Origin: Odontocerum albicorne
Lineage: Eukaryota > Arthropoda > Insecta > Trichoptera > Odontoceridae
DNA length: 64,000 nucleotides
NCBI GenBank assembly: GCA_949825065.1
Contig: OX463842.1
Span: 34,956,323-35,020,322, forward strand
Reading direction: 5' to 3'
Part shown: positions 34,549-45,930 of the stretch, one piece after another
Layout of the letters: each line of letters opens with the position of its first letter
Position numbering within the stretch: position 1 is the first letter of the stretch
The notes under the pieces: generated by a model
Seen by the model: only the letters and a program-made list of their open reading frames with translations
Database searches by the model: none
Told to the model about the DNA's origin: nothing
Program-made: the position numbers and the translations under genes

Positions 34549-35454
34549 ATTCACGTTTGTTTGCTTTCTGTAATTTCCCGAGATATTTTTGTCCAATTTT
34601 TGTCCTTTTAATTTACATGAAATTATAAAGACTCGAAACCTTCAAGTTATTTATATTTTAATTTTGATTGACATATACAAGTTTTATTGTAATTTCTAGG
34701 TATCTCTGTTTTTATTCTAACAATTTCGATAAATTTGTTTCATTTCTTTAAAACGAATGTCAGTAGAGAATACACGTTATCCAGCATGTCAGACAAGGAT
34801 CATAATATATTCAAAAAGCGTGGCTTGTTGCTCACAATGTAAGCATTTATTTCGCACTGAGACACGGCGGACCTTTGTCAGAGTATTAATATTGCAGGAA
34901 AACAAACATTGAATAATACAACATACAAAAAGTGGAGTTCATAATACAGTCGTTATACAGGCCAACCAAAACAAAACAGGGTTATTTCGTCTGTATTATA
35001 TATTTTTAATGTAAAATATTTCCAAATTGGCTGGATGAATATAACTGATACAGAAAAGGAAAACTATGTCATAAGTATATTTTTGAAGTGATGGTTTTAG
35101 TTGCCACCTAGTAAATGTATTTATTTCTCAGTGTACTTTTTAATTTTAATACTGCTCCCATTAAAAAGTATAACGAGCTATTCGTATAGTTTGGAGATGA
35201 AAAAGTGTAACCTATAAGCTCAGTTTCAATATTTATTATTGTATGTAATACAATACATAACATTTTAAAGCTTAGATTTTTTCTGAATTAAATATTGGAT
35301 TTGATTCTAATTTCAAACATTGGATTTGATTCTAATTTCGAATAAACTATGCATCGATTAGTCTTTACGTGAATTAAATAACTTAGGAACACTATTAACA
35401 GTCTTATTAAGATATTTTAGTGTTGTCATCATTAAAAATTGGTAGCTATAATTT
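34549..35454. other. AT-rich stretch, nothing recognised
   Basis: A 30-bp direct duplication at 35290-35340 (ATTGGATTTGATTCTAATTT). No gene. Confidence 0.4.
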
Positions 35455-35910
35455 TATAATAATAATAATAGTACAATTTATATATTGCCATCTAGAGAGC
35501 AATATCTCCTCAAGGGCGCACTTACTGAGAATTCGAACCCACTATTATTGACAGATTAAAAATGTTACAACATTAATACGTATACGTTGAGTGTAAATAT
35601 AGGAAGATGGTTACTGCGGCCATTAGCTTAATAATTTCCCTACATGTTTGGAAAAACATACTTGGTAAGAAAACTGAAGAAGATTTACCAAAGAAAGATG
35701 AAAATACAAAGATACCTTTGTAGATCTTTCAACATGTAAAAGTGACACATTCGGCTTTAGGTTATGGTAGTGTATATGTATAGTGTTTATATATAATCAT
35801 ATATTTTGATCGAGTTCCCAATAAAGTTGCCTTCAAGTATTTCTTAAAGCTACACACGCCACCCATATATCTTATATTTTGAGGCAGACAAAAATCGGCT
35901 CAATTCAAAT
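35455..35910 (-). repeat. CR1-like LINE 3' end, minus strand, with (ATT)n tail
   Basis: On the minus strand it starts with the last ORF codons (MGGVCSFKKYLKATLLGT). It runs through the long 3' UTR shared with 22678-23090, reaches GGGTTCGAATTCTCAGT and CCTTGAGGAGATATTGC, and ends in ATTATTATTAT (35458-35472). The trinucleotide tail is typical of CR1-type 3' ends. Confidence 0.7.
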
Positions 35911-36714
35911 ATTAGTCAAGAAATCGAACGTTATTTAAAAATAGAGATCATCACACATTTATTATATATTAAACAATAATTATAGGACAATTGCAATAGC
36001 AATTGACAATTTACCAAAATCAATAAAAATATACTTCAAATACTCGTACAATGGAATATTATGCCTAGCTTCAAGAATACACAAATATCACAAAACAATA
36101 ACGTCCTTCTTCAATTATCCTCTAGTGCGGTCTTCTTACATACTTCTCTTTTAGAAAAGTGAATGTTATATGGAATATTTAATATACTTAGATACCTACT
36201 AACAAAAACATATAAAGAATTAAAGGTCTTGGTTCGATATTCAGTGATTAAACTTTAATAAACAAAATTCATGAGCCCTGACTTAGCAGTACGCTGAAAA
36301 GGAGTATGAATTTTTGGGTTACTGTGGGAGTAATTGTCTCATTACGAATTCCGTTTGCCCCTTTTTGCCGGATTACAGGGGATTTACGGTTTCGGAGCGA
36401 CTTTATTGCATCATAAAAATGCACTCGCTGACATGAAGCCGTATTTTAAGGAGCTTTCGCGTCATCTGTACTTTGTTTTATATAAATCAATGTCATATTA
36501 TATTCAAAATCATAATACTTTATGACGTTTTATATTGCGGTTACTTGGTTCATTATCTGAAGGCATAAATTTGCATTATCTTGACGACTGCTTAAAGCTG
36601 ATTGTAACAGTTTTCCCATTTTTGTGTCAGTAATAAATGTAGATTACATTTGTAGTAAATAATCTAGAACCAACTTTTATTTATCACTTTTCCAACTTAA
36701 ATTACCAGCATTAT
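35911..36714. other. Stretch with one GC-richer unassigned segment
   Basis: 36330-36500 has balanced composition and a frame (LPLFAGLQGIYGFGATLLHH within it) without a recognised family; GCGACTTTATTGCATCATAA looks like a homeodomain-type site. Otherwise AT-rich. Confidence 0.3.
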
Positions 36715-37130
36715 TACCATCACGCCATGACCCTATTGGGGTATGTAAACAGATCTCCACTTAATTTTATCCTGGTACACATCTTTCGGTTCTGCCATGT
36801 CCGTAAACCTCGTCATGCATACTCTCCCGTTATAAAAGCTTTTCACTCTTTCCTCTTTCAGAATTTCATTTATTTAGTCATGCTGCGTTTTTTTAGATGA
36901 ATTCGAAAGATTTAGATAGATTACTTTTATAAAACTTTCATTTATTCTTTTTACGTTGCTGAATCATCTCAATATTCCTCTTTTCATCTAAATCATATTT
37001 TCTTTCAAGCCGTGTTTTTTTACTTGTTTCCATTTATTACTCAGTCATAAATTGTTTTCCACATATTTTACGAAACGTTCTCATTTCTGTCACAATAATC
37101 TTACTTTTACGTGTTTTAGTCATTATATTC
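36715..37130 (-). repeat. LINE C-terminal and 3' end relic (KWRSV family), minus strand
   Basis: Minus strand reads GRVCMTRFTDMAEPKDVYQD then KIKWRSVYIPQ. The DNA shows the family's 3' motif ATCACGCCATGACCCTATTG. Frames are broken. Confidence 0.55.
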
Positions 37131-37172
37131 TTAATGTATTTGCTTTTCTATGAGTGCGGGGAAATTTAGACC

Positions 37173-37337
37173 ATGAATCGCATCGTATACAACTGCCTAC
37201 TGTATGCGTTTTTCTGCTGGTGTGCAGGAGCTACACAGCCTAAAACCGAACGCTGTGATCTGATTGAAGAAGACACACTGCGTGTGAGGGCCAAATGTAG
37301 AAGAAGGCAAGCATATGGTACTCACCATTCTCTCTAA
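37173..37337 (+). other. Candidate signal-peptide ORF or first exon
   Basis: A 54-codon frame from ATG 37173: MNRIVYNCLLYAFFCWCAGA then TQPKTERCDLIEEDTLRVRA and KCRRRQAYG. A basic N-terminus, a 12-residue hydrophobic core and a small-residue AGA site fit a secretory signal. An acidic, Cys-containing stretch follows. CGT|GTGAGG at about 37291 could be a donor, after LIEEDTLR. The opposite strand also carries an open frame (37197-37415) with a good donor (ATG|GTGAGT), so which strand codes, if any, is undecided. No family recognised. Confidence 0.3.
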
Positions 37338-37446
37338 TTCCTGCTGCCACTCTCCTTTCAATACAATACCGTACTTTGCACGGCCATCCGACATGAACTT
37401 GATTCTAAGACACAAAATTTACCTAATTCGGTCTTATATTTCGTAT

Positions 37447-37585
37447 CTCATTTTTAGTTCATACCATCTTACGTCATTTTTAGTTCACACACTCTTACGT
37501 CATTTTTAGTTCACACACATTTAAGTATTTTTTAGTTCACACACTCTTACGTCTTTTTTAGTTCACACACTCTTACGTCTCTTTT
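37447..37585. repeat. 26-bp minisatellite
   Basis: About five copies of TCATTTTTAGTTCACACACT plus CTTACG with small variants. Confidence 0.85.
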
Positions 37586-37643
37586 AATAACAATAACTTT
37601 AATTAATCCACACACAGTAAACAGGCATTTTATCAACTAGACC

Positions 37644-38283
37644 ATAGGTTCTCAAAGTGGACCCATCGCCCCCCCCCCCCCCTGGGGGTACTGGAGGGAA
37701 CTGAGGGGGCCATGCTGGCTCTGGGGGAAGTAGGGGGGCATTGGAAGCAAAAAGGGGGCAATGAGTTGCTAACATTTTTTAGCCTTATAAAATATTCTAA
37801 AGCCCTTTATTACACGGTGTATATATCTAATTTGTTACGCACCAAAATTGTCGATAAAATCACCTTAAAAACAAATACTATCTACGATTTTGTGATGTTA
37901 CAAATTAGATACATAGTCGTTATATGTACATAGTTCATAAACCGACCACCAGATTTGTAATGTATTTTCCAAATTGTTTTATTTCCAAAATAACTTTTTG
38001 AAATAAAAAAAATACTCCCATAGTTGCATACATTTTTTGCTGAAATTTTACTGCAAATAACAAACTGCAAAACATAAATAAAGTGGTGGCAGTACATCAG
38101 ATTCATCCTTCTTACTAGGATTATTTAGTAAATACTTCAACAATTTAAGAATCAGCGTTTCTTATTTATAGCCCTATATTTTTCTGTTCTATTTAATTTA
38201 AAAAAGGTAAATTTCCAGGGGGGCCTTGCGTATTTTTTTTGCTGAAAAGGGGGTAGTGGGTCAAATAAATTTGGGAACCTATG
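37644..38283. mobile_element. Non-autonomous hAT transposon, 640 bp
   Basis: Ends are inverted repeats typical of hAT elements: CATAGGTTCTCAAAGTGG at the left, and CATAGGTTCCCAAATTT reading in from the right. The 8-bp flanks are AACTAGAC (37636-37643) and AAATAGAC (38284-38291), a target duplication with one mismatch. The subterminal regions are strikingly G/C-asymmetric, with a run of about 15 C at 37668 and G runs on the inner side and before the right end. The interior shows no hAT transposase motif, so movement depended on an autonomous relative elsewhere. Confidence 0.82.
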
Positions 38284-38291
38284 AAATAGAC

Positions 38292-40224
38292 AATGGAGGT
38301 AATCACCATTGTTAAAACCTAAGTTTTCATTGTATATATTTGCTATTTTAGGTATATTTTATGTACTTTTGTTCATAATTCTAATAATGTAAATTATTTG
38401 TTAAGGTTTATCTGTAAAATATACAGATATAAACAAATTAATGGTGTACCATCTTCTTTTTGTCTTTTTATGATATTTTTTTCTATAAATAAGAAATATT
38501 TATCTGAAGAAAATATTTAACATTATAAAAGTTATCACGTGGGCCATGAATGTGATTTAAATTATTTAACTGAATCATTATTTTTGAAGACACGTTCAAT
38601 AAATTCTTGAGGTCGTCTAAGAGCTTAGCAGAAGAACAATGGCAACCATTGCAGAGCGACCCCCTGTCTAATGCGCTTAGCATGATTTATTATTGAATGC
38701 ACTGCCGGCACGCTCAATACACCAACAGTTTGGACAAAACAGATATACTATCTCACCTAACTGTTCCTTCTTATTTGAGCATACTTGAATATACACGAAC
38801 AAAGGTGAACCTTTAACCTTAAACAATAAACAATAACTGAATAAGATGGGAACTCCACTTCATCAGAAACATGATAATAAAATGGCCTAACTTCACATTC
38901 AATACGATTAATGTGTTAGTTTAAGAATCTTGTCAATGAGTGTATAATAGTAATGTGGGTACATGCTAACAATACTGTACAGATAGGGCCATCAATATGA
39001 GTATTGTATGGATTTACATTTGACTATGACTACTTATAAGAGTTAAGGGAAGAAGTTATTCTTGCCTGGATGAATTGATATATTTGTTTTTTTTTGTGCT
39101 GTTTGTCTTATACTACTTATGTTTTCCTATTGTGTAACACTGATTACATGCGGATATTATTTTTTATTTATTGTTTTTTTAAATATTTTATATCACAAAG
39201 TGCTTATCTTACATGTATCACAAAGTGCTTGTTATCATAGTGAAACACGGCGAAGAACATTTCACGTTACTTTTTCATTCAACATGCGTCTAATTAGAAT
39301 AGTTTCTCCTCCAAATAAGTTGGATGCTATTTAATATGTCGATACTTTTCTTTATGGGATTGAAGAAACAAATTAACGCTGAAAGTAAAACAATTGTCAA
39401 TAAATTTCAGTTAGGGGTAACATCACTGTGAAATGGATTCGCGTTGGAGCTTAAAGCCTGATGTTTTTTTTACCTATTTCAGCTAATCGCAACCCAGCGA
39501 ATACATTCTTATTTTGAGCGTCTTTACTGCAGAATGATTTTTAAATATTTATTGAGTTTTAATCTAAAATGTTATGTATTCCAAAAATGTCATTAATGAC
39601 ATTATTTAAAAAAAGTATAAATTATTGAAATTAGTATATTTGACAATTTGATTTCACATTTTGTTTAACTGAAACTAAAAAAAATCCTGCTAGCATTTAA
39701 TGAAATTAACTGAATACTGTGCGACATTTTGTTCGTTTCATATTCTCGTATGATGAATTTGATGGTCGTAGATTTCTTTTCACAAAGGTCACAAAGGCTC
39801 CTAAAATCCTTGTTTAAATGTTTTAGTCTTCAGAATTTTACTGGTATTACATACATTACAGTTTGATACAGCCATAAAACTCTATTGATTGTGGTAAACT
39901 ATTGAAATCTGTGTGTAAGTCGGAATAGGTATCAATACAAAGATTGTTCATAAATAACTCAGTGCAAAATTGATGACGAAGGGTAGCAATGTCAGTGGTT
40001 TTATTGACAATTTCGATAAATTATTTTGTTGACAGCATGGACAATGCTGTCCAGCGGATCAGAGCTCGTAAAAGCAAGGAATACTTTTAGCAGGGGAAAG
40101 AAAATAAAATTAATAATAGGAAATGTTTAAAATTGTTTAATTTTGATATATTCTATTCTAAATATAAATAATATAAAAAATACCTAGCATGTTAATATGA
40201 AAACATTATTTTATCTTGCATACA
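38292..40224. other. Stretch without firm gene
   Basis: 38570-38740 is GC-richer and on the minus strand reads MLSALDRGSLCNGCHCSSAK then LLDDLKNLLNVSSKIM (start 38683). It is protein-like with two Cys-x2-Cys/Cys-x-Cys groups, but has no recognised family. At 39483 an acceptor-like TTTTTTTTACCTATTTCAG precedes a 37-codon open segment. The rest is AT-rich. Confidence 0.3.
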
Positions 40225-40640
40225 TACTATCAAGTCGTTTCTCGGTTAGGGTAGTAGACAGATATGACACTGCGCAAAACTTTCCTGTCACTGTATACTC
40301 CACATCCATACATCTTCTCATGCACTCTCTTCTTTTTCTTTTGATCCCTTACTTTATTTCTTTTAAAAATGTGTTCACTTGGTTTAACTTTGTTTTTCTG
40401 GGTCGTCCTCCAATCCCAACTTTCACTCATGTTTGCACTGTAATTTTTTGTGTCTTTCGACACCCATTCGTTTAATATGTCCAAACACCTAAATGTGCTC
40501 TTTTTACCGTATTTAACACTTCAGTTTTTGGTTTTCTATAATCTTCCTTTCCAATCTCTCTTATTCTCTCCTATTCACCGATGACCTTGATGCATTTGTA
40601 TTATCTTTCTTGTTCATGTGTTTTTTTATAATTATTTTGG
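40225..40640 (-). pseudogene. LINE C-terminal relic (KWRSV family), minus strand
   Basis: Minus strand frames read SWDWRTTQKNKVKPSEHIFK, CMRRCMDV (shifted frame) and VISVYYPNRE, matching GRPRKTW, CMRRCMDV and SV-SAYP of the family at 27465, 31450 and 61185. The listed 92-codon plus-strand frame is a shadow. Confidence 0.6.
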
Positions 40641-40908
40641 TATTGTATGGTTTTTTATTTACAAAAAATGTTAAATTCTACCTTAAACTTAAAAAAAAAT
40701 ATATGTATACACGGTTGAAATAAATTACTACATGGCGATGAACCACCATAATGTATACTGTACAGTTAAGTATTAAATGAAAAAACCTCCAATACTGGTA
40801 TTAATTCAGTCTTTTATCTGACTTTTACATACTCGTATATTAAAATAAATCAAGTTTATATGAAAAAAATATTTTACTTCTGATTTCTGAAATATTGTTT
40901 TGTTTAAG
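40641..40908. other. AT-rich spacer
   Basis: Nothing recognised. Confidence 0.4.
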
Positions 40909-41073
40909 GTCATGTCTATTGATTCTGCAGCAAGTATGTTACAGCAAAGTTTAGTGCTGTCACTCGACCCCGTTCAACGAAAAACAATATATCACAAGTT
41001 TTACCAACTTAAATATCTACCATTCCTCAACCCTTTTCGCAAGAGACTGGAGATCTTGACAATGCAAACGCAG
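40909..41073 (+). other. Candidate exon, 165 nt, open in phase 0
   Basis: Acceptor-like ATATTGTTTTGTTTAAG precedes 55 open codons: VMSIDSAASMLQQSLVLSLD, PVQRKTIYHKFYQLKYLPFL, NPFRKRLEILTMQTQ. A CAG|GTTTAA donor follows; if unspliced, the frame stops two codons later. Residue use is strongly protein-like. Family not recognised. It could equally be the C-terminus of a retrotransposon ORF, with 41074-41520 as its 3' UTR. Confidence 0.35.
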
Positions 41074-41525
41074 GTTTAATAAATAAGTTTATATTATTAT
41101 ACCTGCATTTTTGTTTCTCTACATTTTTTTATGTTTATTATTTTTTTTCGCTTCGGATTTTCTTTTCATTGTTTACGTCTTATGATTTGGTGGTCGATAT
41201 TGACTTTTAATTGTTCTTTAATGTTGATTTAATTTATTTTTTTACTTTTCTTTCCACATGATTGTCAAGAGTAACACTCGGTGTAGTACGGTGCGGACTA
41301 CCCATCTTGAGACAGTTCCGAGCAATTTTTATAACTGGTCTCGTATATTTAAAAAAAAGTGTCTAATTGCATACTTACGAGTGTGTGTTGCTTGAATTGT
41401 TTTCTTGTGCTTGTGTGTTTTTATGACATTGTTTTTTCTTTTTAATATTTGTCTATAATTTTAAATAATTTTGTAAGGTACATATTAGTGCCGTTTATGA
41501 ATGGATAAAGAAATAAATATTTCAA
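41074..41525 (+). other. 3' UTR-like sequence
   Basis: T-rich, non-coding, with a GC-richer block (GTAGTACGGTGCGGACTACC) at about 41280-41335, ending GATAAAGAAATAAATATTTC with an AATAAA signal. It looks like the 3' end of a transcript or of a LINE reading on the plus strand. Confidence 0.3.
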
Positions 41526-42009
41526 TTTCAATAATTTCATCCTCAAGAAATCAGAAGAGAACGTTTTAAATTAGTAAGAATGTTCGTTAGATAATTTAAA
41601 TAACATCACAGATTCTGTTTATGCTAAGAATATAAAATGCGTCGAGCATCCTTATGTGTTTACAATAACTTTTTGAATATTTTTTAAGACATTTCATGGC
41701 TTTTAAATTATGAAAAATACTGTGGTCAGAAAATATTTATCCAAAAATAATAAAGTTTTAGACGGCTGTTAGAAAACCTTTTTCTTCAGCCCCATTAACC
41801 ACTGGATTAGGCATGACACTCGCAATTCGTCTTCATATGTTTTGTTAATACTACCACACACAGTGAAATATTGGTACCAGTAGGACTATTAAACCAGATT
41901 ACGATATGTTTTATTTATTTTTTTGTGCACTATCAGAAATACAACTACATAACTCTCGGTGGAATACAAGCATCTTATATCTGATTACATTGTCTTCTAC
42001 TTTCGTTGT
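41526..42009. other. AT-rich stretch, nothing recognised
   Basis: No supported gene. Confidence 0.4.
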
Positions 42010-42225
42010 ATATGGCTTAGCTAAGTGGTTTCTTTGCCCTGTAGTAATCCCTTCGAACCAACCAGAAAGATGTTAAAAATACCTTATATGAAAACCTGAA
42101 TGGAACACTTTTTAAAATAAATTGGGTTCTCTCAGAACTCGAATTCGTCAACAAGGGTTGGAAGATTGGCGTCTTACCAAATACACCTCGAAGGTAATCT
42201 TACCAACTAGCAGGTCACCCTTTGA
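42010..42225 (-). repeat. tRNA-derived SINE, minus strand
   Basis: Minus strand: CCTGCTAGTTGGTAAGATTA, a second TTTGGTAAGACGCCAATCTT, GACGAATTCGAGTTCTGAG, CATTCAGGTTTTCATATAAG, TTCTGGTTGGTTCGAAGGG. The A-box segment is present twice, so the head is partly duplicated. Confidence 0.7.
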
Positions 42226-42940
42226 GTTGAGTTTGTACCGTAGATAAAATATAAATAAAGAAAATATATTAGAGTGCACATGTTTGTAACTCGTATGAAG
42301 CATCTCTTGTGGTTGTAAGCTCTCTCATATAAAGGGGAGACTTTTATAATTCACCATACATAGGTGAGAGGAGGGCGAGTGGCCGTATACATCCTTCCTT
42401 TAAAGCTGCGATCCGCCAAAGGACCTTCCTTTCACTGATATGACATTTTAACAATTTCAGGGGTGACTTTTATCTTTCAGCTATACGTTTAACGTGCAGT
42501 TTAAACTCCCCCGTTTTTTGTAACATTTTCGCGAGGAATAATTTAAGAGTATGGGGCAAAAGTTATTTTTGAAATATTTATAACTTTGGCTATATACGAG
42601 TAGAGTTTCTATTTAGACGCATTTTCAAATTGTAAAAGAACAAAAAACATTTTAAGTCATATTTGCAGTGCTATCTACACTACAAATACTTTTTTGAGAT
42701 CGGTATTTTGACGAATTTATAATAATTAAAAATATTTGCTTGTGCATGATGCCAGAAACAAATTTAAAAAAATCTATTATATTTGCTCTGAAGAGATTGC
42801 CATATACCAATTAACTTGCCAGATGTATAACAAAAATGTAATTTAATACAGTAAAATATTACACATTTCAATTCTAATATGTTTTTTTTTTCAGAAATGA
42901 AGAACGTGCAATCTCTGCTCTTTCCAATTTTAAACCATGC
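42226..42940. other. Mixed stretch, nothing recognised
   Basis: 42300-42480 has somewhat higher GC with no frame or repeat recognised. Confidence 0.35.
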
Positions 42941-43250
42941 AGACATCTATTAGTTGAATATCATAGAGGAACAGCTCGACAGACGTCTGTTAGTTGGATA
43001 TCATGGAGGAACAGCTCGACAGACGTCTGTTAGTTGGATATCATGGAGGAACAGCTCGACAGACGTCTGTTAGTTTGATATCATGGAGGAACAGCTCAAC
43101 AGACGTCTGTTAGTTGGATATCATGGAGGAACAGCTCGACAGACGTCTGTTAGTTGGATATCATGGAGGAACAGCTCGACAGACGTCTGTTAGTTGGATA
43201 TCATGGAGGAACAGCTCGACAGACGCCTGTTAGTTGGATATCATGGAGGC
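42941..43250. repeat. 40-bp minisatellite, about 7.5 copies
   Basis: Unit TAGTTGGATATCATGGAGGA plus ACAGCTCGACAGACGTCTGT, in register from 42951. Edge copies carry more variants (first copy TAGTTGAATATCATAGAGGA; penultimate GACGCCTGT). The array ends inside a unit exactly where LINE sequence begins (GCTCGACAAAAAATTACAGC). Confidence 0.96.
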
Positions 43251-43745
43251 TCGACAAAAAATTACAGCGTCCTCAAAATGTTTGTCTAAGATTTATTTTT
43301 TACCTGAGAAAGTACGATCAAATTCCTTCATACCAGAATACACTGAACTGGTTTTGATGTGAGTAATTGGCGCCAAATTGACACACTATCTCTATTGTAT
43401 AATATTCTTAACTGTACCGCAGCCCCCTCTTATCTGACCGAAAACTTTCAGCGTCTTTCCGGTCATGGACTTGCGCTACGCTCAGGCAGATATTGTTTAT
43501 TGTCATTCGCGGTTCACCGCTCTTCTTTTTTTACGTCGTTCTTTACTATCCATGCATTGAGACTCTTGAATCAGTTACAAACCAATGTTAGCTCTGTATT
43601 TGGCAGGCTTTAAGAAGCGACTGAAAAAAACTCTCAAATAGTCAGTAATATAACGTGTTTAATTCCTGATTTTTCTTGCCTCTCGCCCATCCTATCCTTT
43701 TCCTTTGATTGATGATACCTCACTTTAATATGTTTTTGTTCATAA
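43245..43745 (+). pseudogene. Non-LTR retrotransposon ORF2 C-terminal relic
   Basis: Reads LDKKLQRPQNVCLRFIFYLR, KYDQIPSYQNTLNWF, then after a frame change VSNWRQIDTLSLLYNILNCT, AAPSYLTENFQRLSGHGLAL, TIHALRLLNQLQTNVSS and KKRLKKTLK. This is the QRLQN-C-RFI...LNWL...LHTLSLLYNIL...IHALRLWN-LP...KKRLK signature of LINE reverse-transcriptase C-termini (CR1- or Jockey-group; clade not certain). Same family as 32920-33250. Confidence 0.75.
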
Positions 43746-43752
43746 ATTACAT

Positions 43753-44120
43753 TGTGGCGGTCGCACACTCGGATACTGTGGGCATTCATACATACGGTCA
43801 ATAACCGATGAAATGACCTTCGGATTCCTCGATAAATCTAAGTAAACAAGTCCGAAGATCACCCGCTGGCCAGTCATCCCGTAGCCGAGCGGACCGCACT
43901 CCATACTAGAGAGAGAACGCACCACGCTGTCTCGCCGTTCCGTAAATAGATTGTTACCTACATACAACAATTAATCGTTTTTGCATTTACAGAACAAGAC
44001 GCAGGCATATCGCGAGCGCATTCTTGCGCACATTCTAAAAAGATATAAATACCTACGTTACTAATAAAATTCCACTCTCTTTCCGCATTGCGATCTAACG
44101 TGTTTTATTATTTATCAACA
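43753..44120. mobile_element. Possible solo LTR, about 368 bp
   Basis: GC-richer block starting TGTGGCGGTCGCACACTC and ending TTTATCAACA (TGT...ACA). Inside there is a TATA-like AGATATAAATACC (about 44041), AATAAA at about 44062 and a pyrimidine-rich following part, the order expected of U3-R-U5 read on the plus strand. No exact flanking duplication was found (left ACAT or TACAT, right AACC or, with a TG...CA reading, ACAA). No internal retroelement domain lies next to it. It abuts the LINE relic's 3' end. Confidence 0.4.
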
Positions 44121-44204
44121 AACCATCATCATCTCTTCCCATAAGAACCAATTCTGCTAAATTGAATAATCTTTTGAATATTTTTGTGGCTGTGTAACTT
44201 GCTT

Positions 44205-44290
44205 TATTTACTTTGTCTGGTTGGTTGGAAGAGATTTTGGCTAGGCAATAAACCCTTTAGATTGTATTTGCAATGAATAATTAAATAAAT
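44205..44290 (+). repeat. tRNA-derived SINE, 3' part only
   Basis: TGTCTGGTTGGTTGGAAGAG, TTGGCTAGGCAATAAACCC, AGATTGTATTTGCAATG and an AAATAAATAAAT end. Confidence 0.6.
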
Positions 44291-45732
44291 AAATATACGA
44301 GATCATTAGGTACGACTGACCATATTACAGGAAAGCTCGAGTATCATTGTACTTGTTTGCTTATTTATTGCTTTTAGAGTACAGGATTTTTGTTATTGTA
44401 CTGTGAATTTAATTTAATTCGATTGGCTTAATCCTGTATCGAATGTAAAATAAAATATTTAAATAAAAAAAACCTGAACAAAGCCGTGCTTCCCAAACAG
44501 TTGACAATAAAAATCATATGTTTATAAGTAAATGATATATTTATTCATTTTGTAAAAGAAACTTTAGTATTTATGTTTTAACATACTTTTATTTATTATA
44601 ATTTTACTAATTACAATGTTCTTGACGAGAAGAAAGGGTAAATAATATTTTATATTTCCAGACCCAAAAGAGAGACCTCATTCTATATGGAATCTGGAAC
44701 GCTGTATCGTTACTGTGAACGTAAACATCTACTCAAAAAGCATTAATAATTAAAATTTCAGAAGCTTTACTCTAAATCAAAAGGCAGTTCGCCTCTTGAC
44801 CACTTTGCGTTTGATACAGGCTGTTGCATAAAATATCTCTTTTTAAAATTACGATATACTCAAAAAAAAATTATGGAAATATATTTTTATTACTTATTAC
44901 TGAAAAAATGTTTTTAATTATAGCACCAGTGAGTATCAATATTATGCAGGCTACTGACTCAAGTCTCGAAATGTAAAATAATAAATTGAGTATGAGTACT
45001 TAAAGTGTTTTATAGGATTTTCTGTGATTGAAAATCAAAAAATATTTTCATCTGAAAGCAAGATTACAAGAAGTATTAGATAAGTAAGTAGAGCTCTTAA
45101 ATGTTCTATCTATTGTATTATGGTAAAAATAATGTTTGCAGATAATATATCGATTCTACTTTACATTGCTTAGTACAAATTCTGAAAAATATATTTAACT
45201 ATGAATAAAGTTTTTATGATTTTTTTCTAATTTCTTCCGAACTTAAGTTTTTTGCGTAAAATCTGAGCAACCAAATAAGGTTGAATTATAATCTGTTTAT
45301 CGCTGACTTACGTTTATTTTCCTTAACTGGTATATTATAACTGTATTTTTACAAAGTGTTTTAATCCTTCAAGATTTTATCGTCGAAATGCGTGATTACA
45401 AAATATTATTTTTTGTCTCATTAAAAAAAGTTTCGCTAAAAATAAAAACTTAACCCCTGCTTACACAAGACGCACAGCTTATTGGAGATATGGGAAGTGG
45501 AACAAAATTGGATTATTTTTAGAAAGAAATTATATTAATGATTTTTAATCCACTATAATAATTAATGCTCAACTAATAATTAACTTTCAACGCTCTACTA
45601 AATTAATACTTAACTTTTAATACTCAAACAAAAAATAATTTAATGCTGACGAATTTTAGATATATTCATCCGTACATGCTGTTTATGCTATTTAGATTAA
45701 ATTCATTCATTTCTAAAACGCTTATAATTTGT
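44291..45732. other. AT-rich stretch, nothing recognised
   Basis: No supported gene. Confidence 0.4.
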
Positions 45733-45930
45733 AATAATAATCTGTATAAAACTATAGACTGGATCCCATATTGACTCTTTTGTCATGACGATAAGCCATA
45801 CAAGTGAAAACACAATAATAAGAATTCGTAATAATCGGTATAAAATTATAGACTGGATCACATATTGACTCTTTTGTCATGACGATAAGCCATACAAGTG
45901 AAAACACAATAATAATAATTCGTAATAAAA
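45733..45930. repeat. 94-bp direct tandem duplication
   Basis: Two copies containing TATAGACTGGATC...TATTGACTCTTTTGTCATGA, 94 bp apart, differing at a few bases. The 63-codon minus-strand frame is simply the repeat read twice. Confidence 0.92.
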
